In this document: piece after piece, positions 7,748 through 10,991 of the stretch
Numbering within the stretch: the first letter of the stretch is position 1
Layout: the number at the start of each line of letters is the position of its first letter
Source of the DNA: Verrucomicrobiota bacterium
GTDB lineage: Bacteria; Verrucomicrobiota; Verrucomicrobiia; Methylacidiphilales; Verrucolacustridaceae
Direction: 5' to 3'
Assembly: GCA_010031845.1 (NCBI GenBank)
Contig: RGYX01000018.1
Coordinates: forward strand, 1 to 10,991
DNA: 10,991 nt
Translations under genes and position numbers: made by a program
Notes under the pieces: generated by a model
Databases searched by the model: none
What the model was told of the DNA's origin: nothing
What the model saw: the letters and a program-made list of their open reading frames with translations, nothing else

Positions 7748-9142
7748 ATGAATCTCAGTGATGTGCGCCAAGTGCGAGTCTGGCTCCAGTTGGTCGATGG
7801 TCTTCTGGCCGGGGCCGCCATGGTTTTCGCTTTTTTCATCCGGGTCCACATTCTTCCAAAGTGGATCCCGCTTGAATCCAGGGAAATCGGGGATTTCGTG
7901 CTCTACGTGCCCTACATTGCGCTCATGGGATTTTTGGCTCCTTTTGTCATAAGCCGGCGGGGAGGATACCGCAGTTTTGCCGGACGGGGACAAAGCCTCA
8001 ATTGGGCCAACCTTTTTGAAATCGGCCTGATTTTGTTCCTCGTCGGTATTTCTGTGGTGTTTTTCTTCAAGCAATCCCCCAGCCGCATCGTTTTCATGCT
8101 CTTTGTGCCTATCTTTTTTGCCTTTCTTCTCACCCGCGAAAATCTTTTTCACCGTTTCCGGATTTTTCGCCGTAGGGAAGCCCAAGCTACTGTTCGTCTG
8201 CTGCTGGCGACCGATTCGGTGGAAAATGCCGATCGATGGGTGAATTTGTTCTCCGACTCTCCCGTGGGCGTACGCATCACCCGCACCTTTTGGACAGTCG
8301 AAAGATCCATCGAGGATTTCATCCAAGCCATCCATGAAGACTCCGCCGGGATCGTCCTCTTTGACATTCATGCCAAGAACATGGGGTGGGCAGCCCAAGC
8401 CATCAAAGCCTGTGAGGAGGAGGGAGTGGAAAGCTGGCTATGCACCGACTTTGTCGGCACCCAACTTGCCCGCGCCCAATTCGAGGAAGTCATGAACCGC
8501 AACCTGCTCATCTTTCGCTCCACCCGGGCCGGCACTTGGCAGTCGCTCATCAAAACCCTTTTCGACCGAATCATGTCCGCGTCCCTTTTACTCGTCTTGT
8601 CCCCGCTTTTCCTGGCCATCTGGCTGGCCATCAAACTGGAATCACCCGGCCCCGCTTTTTTTGCCCAACGCCGGAGCGGTCGTCACGGCGATCCATTTAC
8701 CATGTATAAATTTCGCACCATGCATTCCGATGCGGAGATGAAGAGAGCCGAATTGGAGGCTCTCAACGAAATGAAGGGGCCCGTGTTTAAAATCAAAAAG
8801 GATCCCCGGGTGACCAGGGTCGGCGCCTTCCTTCGATTTACCTCCCTGGATGAATTGCCGCAGCTGATCAATGTTCTCTTAGGTCAGATGAGCTTGGTGG
8901 GCCCTCGCCCTCTGCCCACCTACGAAACCTTGGCCATGACTGCCAATGCCCAGCGCCGCCGGTTGAGCGTTTCTCCCGGCATGACCTGCCTTTGGCAGAT
9001 CTCCGGTCGGAACGAGGTCACCGATTTTTCCGACTGGGTTCGCTTGGACCTGGAGTATATTGACCAATGGTCCCTCTGGCTGGATTTCCAGATTTTGCTC
9101 CGCACCATTCCCGCCGTCCTCTTTGGACGGGGCGCCCGCTAA
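7748..9142 (+). CDS. Polyprenyl-phosphate sugar-1-phosphate transferase (WcaJ/WbaP type)
   Basis: A 464-residue membrane enzyme that should start a surface polysaccharide by moving a sugar 1-phosphate from a nucleotide sugar to undecaprenyl phosphate. Predicted parts: four membrane helices (about 12-33, 49-69, 88-107, 112-129), a cytoplasmic alpha/beta domain (about 147-255) lacking an obvious Gly-rich nucleotide loop, a membrane helix (about 276-297) and the bacterial sugar transferase domain to the end. Catalytic-domain hallmarks are E-S-P-G-P (298-302), K-F-R-T-M (321-325), the catalytic D368-E369 in L-D-E-L-P-Q-L-I-N-V-L, S-L-V-G-P-R-P (382-388) and W-Q-I-S-G-R-N (416-422). The sugar (for example glucose or galactose) cannot be told from sequence. 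The gene starts 7 bp after nnr, with only a weak AAG element ahead of the ATG, so it is probably transcribed with the upstream genes. No glycosyltransferase, flippase or polymerase lies nearby in the window. Confidence 0.92.
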   Translation: MNLSDVRQVRVWLQLVDGLLAGAAMVFAFFIRVHILPKWIPLESREIGDFVLYVPYIALMGFLAPFVISRRGGYRSFAGRGQSLNWANLFEIGLILFLVGISVVFFFKQSPSRIVFMLFVPIFFAFLLTRENLFHRFRIFRRREAQATVRLLLATDSVENADRWVNLFSDSPVGVRITRTFWTVERSIEDFIQAIHEDSAGIVLFDIHAKNMGWAAQAIKACEEEGVESWLCTDFVGTQLARAQFEEVMNRNLLIFRSTRAGTWQSLIKTLFDRIMSASLLLVLSPLFLAIWLAIKLESPGPAFFAQRRSGRHGDPFTMYKFRTMHSDAEMKRAELEALNEMKGPVFKIKKDPRVTRVGAFLRFTSLDELPQLINVLLGQMSLVGPRPLPTYETLAMTANAQRRRLSVSPGMTCLWQISGRNEVTDFSDWVRLDLEYIDQWSLWLDFQILLRTIPAVLFGRGAR

Positions 9143-9164
9143 CCTGCCGGGATACGTTCACCTC

Positions 9165-10223
9165 GTGAATCCGCTCCTGCTGGATGTTCCTGCCACGGAT
9201 TGGAATCTTCCCCCGAAAGAAACCTACCGGGAAAAACAGATCCGAGACTGGGTCTTGAAACGTTTTGTTTCCTCCTACGACGAAATGACGGACCTTTCCA
9301 CCCCCCTTCGCTCCGATCTCGCTTCCCGCTTCCGCCTTCGGGCCGCCGAGCCGGTCAAAATTCAAGGCTCGGAAGACACGACCCGGAAGTTTCTGTGGAA
9401 ATTGGGGGATGGGTCCATGGTCGAGTCGGTCCTCATCCCGGCCACCTTGGGCGCCTCCGGCAACCGCAGCACGCGTCTCACCTTGTGCGTTTCCAGCCAG
9501 GTCGGTTGCGCCTACGGTTGCCGCTTTTGTGCCAGCGGGATCGATGGTTGGCGCCGTAATCTGACGGCCGGTGAAATCGTCGGACAGGTGATCGAGGCTG
9601 CCAAGATTGCCGGCCGCCGACCGGATAATTTGGTCTTTATGGGCATGGGCGAGCCCTTGGCCAACCTGCCCAACTTGCTCCAAGCCCTCGACCTTCTTAT
9701 CTCTCCTTCCGGAATCGGCATGGGAGCCCGCCATATCACCATCTCGACGAGCGGCCTGGCCCCACAAATCGAGGAGTTGGCCCATCATCCCCTTCAATTT
9801 CGCTTGGCCCTCTCCCTGCACGCCGCCAGCGACGAGATCCGGGACAAAATCATGCCAGTCAACAAACGCTATCCGCTCGATCGCCTGCTGAAGGCCTGCG
9901 ACGCCTTCGTGCGGGCAAAAAACAAACAGATCTTTTTCGAGTACATTCTACTCGCCGGAATCAATGACGACCCGGAACAGGCCAGACTCCTGGCCCAGCA
10001 CGCCCGACGACTTCACGCCAAGGTAAACCTGATCCCCTACAATAAGGTCGAAGGCCTGCCCTACGAAAGGCCCTCGGAAACGGCGATCCGGCTCTTTTGC
10101 CAAACTCTGCTGAAAGGCGGGATCCGTGCCACCGTTCGCAGGGAAAAAGGCCACGATATTGATGCGGCCTGCGGACAGCTCCGCTTGAAAGAGCTGCATC
10201 AAGAGCCCAGGCCCACCGACTGA
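9165..10223 (+). CDS. rlmN: Dual-specificity 23S rRNA/tRNA adenine-C2 methyltransferase (radical SAM)
   Basis: 352 residues from the chosen start. RlmN methylates C2 of A2503 in 23S rRNA, and A37 in some tRNAs, by radical SAM chemistry with a methyl-cysteine intermediate. Visible features: the N-terminal helical region with Y-R-x-K-Q-I and D-E-M-T-D-L-S; the cluster motif C-x3-C-x2-C at C115, C119 and C122; C108 seven residues before the first cluster cysteine, as E. coli Cys118 is; G-M-G-E-P-L-A-N (160-167) for SAM binding; and C336 in the C-terminal D-A-A-C-G-Q-L segment, matching the methyl-carrying Cys355. The open frame runs upstream into the sugar transferase gene from 9060, but those residues are not family-like. 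I choose GTG 9165, 22 bp after the upstream stop, with GGGA at 9149-9152 as a distant ribosome binding site. There is no ATG near the family start. Confidence 0.95.
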   Translation: MNPLLLDVPATDWNLPPKETYREKQIRDWVLKRFVSSYDEMTDLSTPLRSDLASRFRLRAAEPVKIQGSEDTTRKFLWKLGDGSMVESVLIPATLGASGNRSTRLTLCVSSQVGCAYGCRFCASGIDGWRRNLTAGEIVGQVIEAAKIAGRRPDNLVFMGMGEPLANLPNLLQALDLLISPSGIGMGARHITISTSGLAPQIEELAHHPLQFRLALSLHAASDEIRDKIMPVNKRYPLDRLLKACDAFVRAKNKQIFFEYILLAGINDDPEQARLLAQHARRLHAKVNLIPYNKVEGLPYERPSETAIRLFCQTLLKGGIRATVRREKGHDIDAACGQLRLKELHQEPRPTD

Positions 10224-10239
10224 AGCAAGCCCCCTCGAC

Positions 10240-10268
10240 TTGTCATTCCGCGGAGTCTGAATTAGAAT
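10240..10268 (+). promoter_or_regulatory. Sigma70-type promoter for tRNA-Leu
   Basis: TTGTCA at 10240-10245 (5 of 6 to the -35 consensus), an exact 17-bp spacer, then TAGAAT at 10263-10268 (5 of 6 to the -10 consensus). Transcription would start near 10275, only a few bases before the mature tRNA 5' end at 10279. The 8-bp palindrome TCCGCGGA sits in the spacer at 10247-10254. Spacing, both hexamers and position in front of a stable RNA gene make this the best promoter in the window. Confidence 0.8.
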
Positions 10269-10278
10269 TTCCTCTCAC

Positions 10279-10360
10279 GCGCTCGTGGCGAAACTGGCAG
10301 ACGCACTACCTTGAGGTGGTAGCGGGGCAACCCATGGAGGTTCAAATCCTCTCGAGCGCA
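10279..10360 (+). tRNA. tRNA-Leu (anticodon GAG)
   Basis: An 82-nt class II tRNA that reads CUC and CUU leucine codons. Acceptor stem GCGCTCG (10279-10285) pairs perfectly with CGAGCGC (10353-10359), with discriminator A at 10360. The D stem GCG/CGC is at 10288-10290 and 10302-10304. The anticodon stem CTACC/GGTAG (10306-10310, 10318-10322) encloses the loop TTGAGGT, with anticodon GAG at 10313-10315. The long variable arm has a GGG/CCC stem. The T stem GGAGG/CCTCT (10336-10340, 10348-10352, with one G-U pair) encloses TTCAAAT. The 3' CCA is not encoded, so it must be added after transcription. The gene has its own strong promoter and is not obviously part of the upstream operon. Confidence 0.95.
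10343..10357 (+). repeat. Direct repeat copy 1, within the 3' end of tRNA-Leu
   Basis: The 15-nt string CAAATCCTCTCGAGC covers part of the T loop, the 3' half of the T stem and the first five bases of the 3' acceptor strand. An exact second copy lies 89 bp downstream. The 3' end of tRNA genes is the usual target of tyrosine-recombinase integration, so this may be an att core, but no integrase is visible. Confidence 0.85.
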
Positions 10361-10376
10361 GCGTAGCGAGCGAGAG
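10349..10376 (+). other. Inverted repeat spanning the tRNA-Leu 3' end and trailer
   Basis: CTCTCG (10349-10354) pairs with CGAGAG (10371-10376), and CGC (10357-10359) with GCG (10366-10368). They are separated by a symmetric AG/AG internal loop, with a 6-nt apical loop. In the precursor RNA this would compete with the acceptor and T stems. There is no T-run after it, so it is not a standard intrinsic terminator. Confidence 0.55.
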
Positions 10377-10431
10377 AGTTCCATCCGCCGGAGGCGATCC
10401 TTGATTGGGCCAGGAGCGGGTGTGCGGGGGC
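10361..10431. other. Non-coding spacer after tRNA-Leu
   Basis: About 70 bp between the tRNA and the second repeat copy, with no coding potential that I can see. It contains a small CGCC-GGA-GGCG hairpin (10386-10396) and a G-rich stretch (10425-10430). No T-rich terminator is seen, so where the tRNA transcript ends is unclear. Confidence 0.5.
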
Positions 10432-10446
10432 CAAATCCTCTCGAGC
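10432..10446 (+). repeat. Direct repeat copy 2, partial tRNA-Leu 3' end
   Basis: An exact 15-nt copy of the tRNA-Leu 3' region (CAAATCCTCTCGAGC), here not followed by a complete acceptor strand. The flanking bases do not fold into a tRNA: the T loop lacks its first TT, and no 5' half is recognisable. It is either an integration or deletion footprint or a decayed tandem tRNA. Confidence 0.8.
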
Positions 10447-10462
10447 CCCGACAAGGTCGGGG
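10446..10462. terminator. GC-rich hairpin directly after the uracil-DNA glycosylase stop, possible weak terminator
   Basis: CCCCGAC (10446-10452), a 3-nt loop AAG, then GTCGGGG (10456-10462) form a perfect 7-bp stem that abuts the TGA of the - strand gene. No T-run follows on either strand, so it may stabilise the 3' end or act only with Rho. Its left arm can instead pair with CGGGG at 10425-10429. Confidence 0.4.
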
Positions 10463-10991
10463 TCAACGCAACAACCCAGCCCGCTTCGCTGCTTTTCGCA
10501 TCACCCCGTCCAGCATCGGCTCCGTCAGCCGCCCGGTGAACGTGTTCTGCTGGCTCACATGGTACGAGCCGATTAACCAGCGCCCTTCTGGAAGCTTCAC
10601 TTCCAATCCGTGACTAAATTTCGGCTTCGGTTTTAAACCGAAATACCTGGCCACCGCCTCAAACCCAAACCCCCCAAGCGCCAAATAAACCTTCGCTTGT
10701 TTCAAGAGATCCATTTCTCGCTGAAAAAAACCGTTACAGGCATCCCGCTCTTGCGGGGTGGGTCGGTTGGTCGGCGGGGCACACTTCACCGGAGACGTGA
10801 TCCACACTTCCTTTAATTGCAGCCCGTCTTCTCGGTTCGCGCTCTTCGCCTGACTACCCCATCCCGCCTTCCAAAGGGCACGATAGAGCCATCTCCCGGA
10901 TTCGTCCCCGGTGAACATTCTCCCGGTGCGGTTGGCTCCATGCGCCCCCGGGGCCAAACCCACCACCACAATCCTCGCCTTGGGATCCCCC
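10463..10991 (-). CDS. Family 5 (UdgB-type) uracil-DNA glycosylase, 5' end outside window
   Basis: The last 175 residues of a base-excision repair enzyme that removes uracil, and in family 5 also other deaminated bases, from DNA. Motif 1 is G-L-A-P-G-A-H-G-A-N-R-T-G-R with F-T-G-D soon after, the family 5 signature lacking the polar catalytic Asp or Asn of other uracil glycosylases. The second motif is S-Y-H-V-S-Q-Q-N-T-F-T-G-R-L-T near visible residue 144. C70 and C85 in the visible part fit two of the four cysteines that bind the iron-sulfur cluster in this family; the first pair would lie beyond the edge. A GTG at 10969 could be taken as the start, but the frame stays open to the edge and reads family-like residues (D-P-K-A-R-I-V-V-V) before motif 1, so the gene is cut by the window. 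A stem-loop follows its stop. Confidence 0.93.
   Translation of the reverse strand, partial: GDPKARIVVVGLAPGAHGANRTGRMFTGDESGRWLYRALWKAGWGSQAKSANREDGLQLKEVWITSPVKCAPPTNRPTPQERDACNGFFQREMDLLKQAKVYLALGGFGFEAVARYFGLKPKPKFSHGLEVKLPEGRWLIGSYHVSQQNTFTGRLTEPMLDGVMRKAAKRAGLLR

Noticed and set aside
9060..9164. N-terminal extension of RlmN into the sugar transferase gene
   Set aside because: The extra residues come from reading the transferase gene out of frame and do not resemble RlmN. GTG 9165 gives the expected length.
9165..10360. Functional link between RlmN and the neighbouring tRNA-Leu
   Set aside because: RlmN modifies tRNAs that have A37; this tRNA has G at position 37, so it should not be a substrate. 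The adjacency looks accidental.
10463..10969. A complete glycosylase gene starting at GTG 10969
   Set aside because: The frame stays open to the window edge with family-like residues before motif 1, so the real start lies outside.
1..10991. CRISPR array, insertion sequence, toxin-antitoxin or defence system
   Set aside because: No regularly spaced repeats, transposase, integrase, terminal inverted repeats or known defence genes are visible on either strand. The SNF2 gene alone is not evidence of a defence system.

Overview
The window is a compact, moderately GC-rich stretch of bacterial chromosome. The genes are mostly housekeeping genes packed head to tail on the + strand. The taxonomic hint is weak and inferred: a small pseudopilin with the F-T-L-V-E-L-L signature, a C-L-S-N-L-K-Q-I-G segment and a variant C-terminal H-x9-D motif is typical of Verrucomicrobiota, Planctomycetota and Lentisphaerota. 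A single-gene SWIM/SNF2 helicase and fused NnrE-NnrD fit that group. I would guess Verrucomicrobiota, at moderate to low confidence.

Layout. Positions 2-106 hold the last codons of an unidentified + strand gene. It converges on a large SNF2-family ATPase with an N-terminal SWIM zinc finger (113-3316, - strand). A 153-bp divergent gap (3317-3469) separates the helicase from a + strand block. The first two genes there are a membrane-anchored protein with two copies of a secretin-N/STN-like domain (3470-4504) and a pseudopilin-like protein (4501-5055), joined by an ATGA stop/start overlap. After a 65-bp gap come pdxJ (pyridoxine 5'-phosphate synthase), acpS (holo-ACP synthase) and a fused NAD(P)HX epimerase/dehydratase, each overlapping the next by ATGA. 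A WcaJ-type polyprenyl-phosphate sugar-1-phosphate transferase follows after 7 bp, and rlmN after 22 bp. This looks like one long transcription unit.

The right end holds a tRNA-Leu(GAG) gene behind a near-consensus sigma70 promoter, and about 100 bp of non-coding DNA rich in repeats and hairpins. That DNA includes an exact 15-nt second copy of the tRNA 3' end. Last is a family 5 uracil-DNA glycosylase on the - strand, whose 5' end runs off the window.

How the genes relate: pdxJ, acpS and nnr all concern cofactors (vitamin B6, the phosphopantetheine arm of ACP, repair of hydrated NAD(P)H), and the cluster is held together by translational coupling. The sugar transferase would begin assembly of a surface glycan on undecaprenyl phosphate, but no other glycan gene is visible. 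I found no convincing new defence system, mobile element or CRISPR array. The points most worth a second look are the duplicated STN-like domain protein coupled to a pseudopilin, the duplicated tRNA 3' end with its hairpins, and the altered epimerase motif in the Nnr protein.
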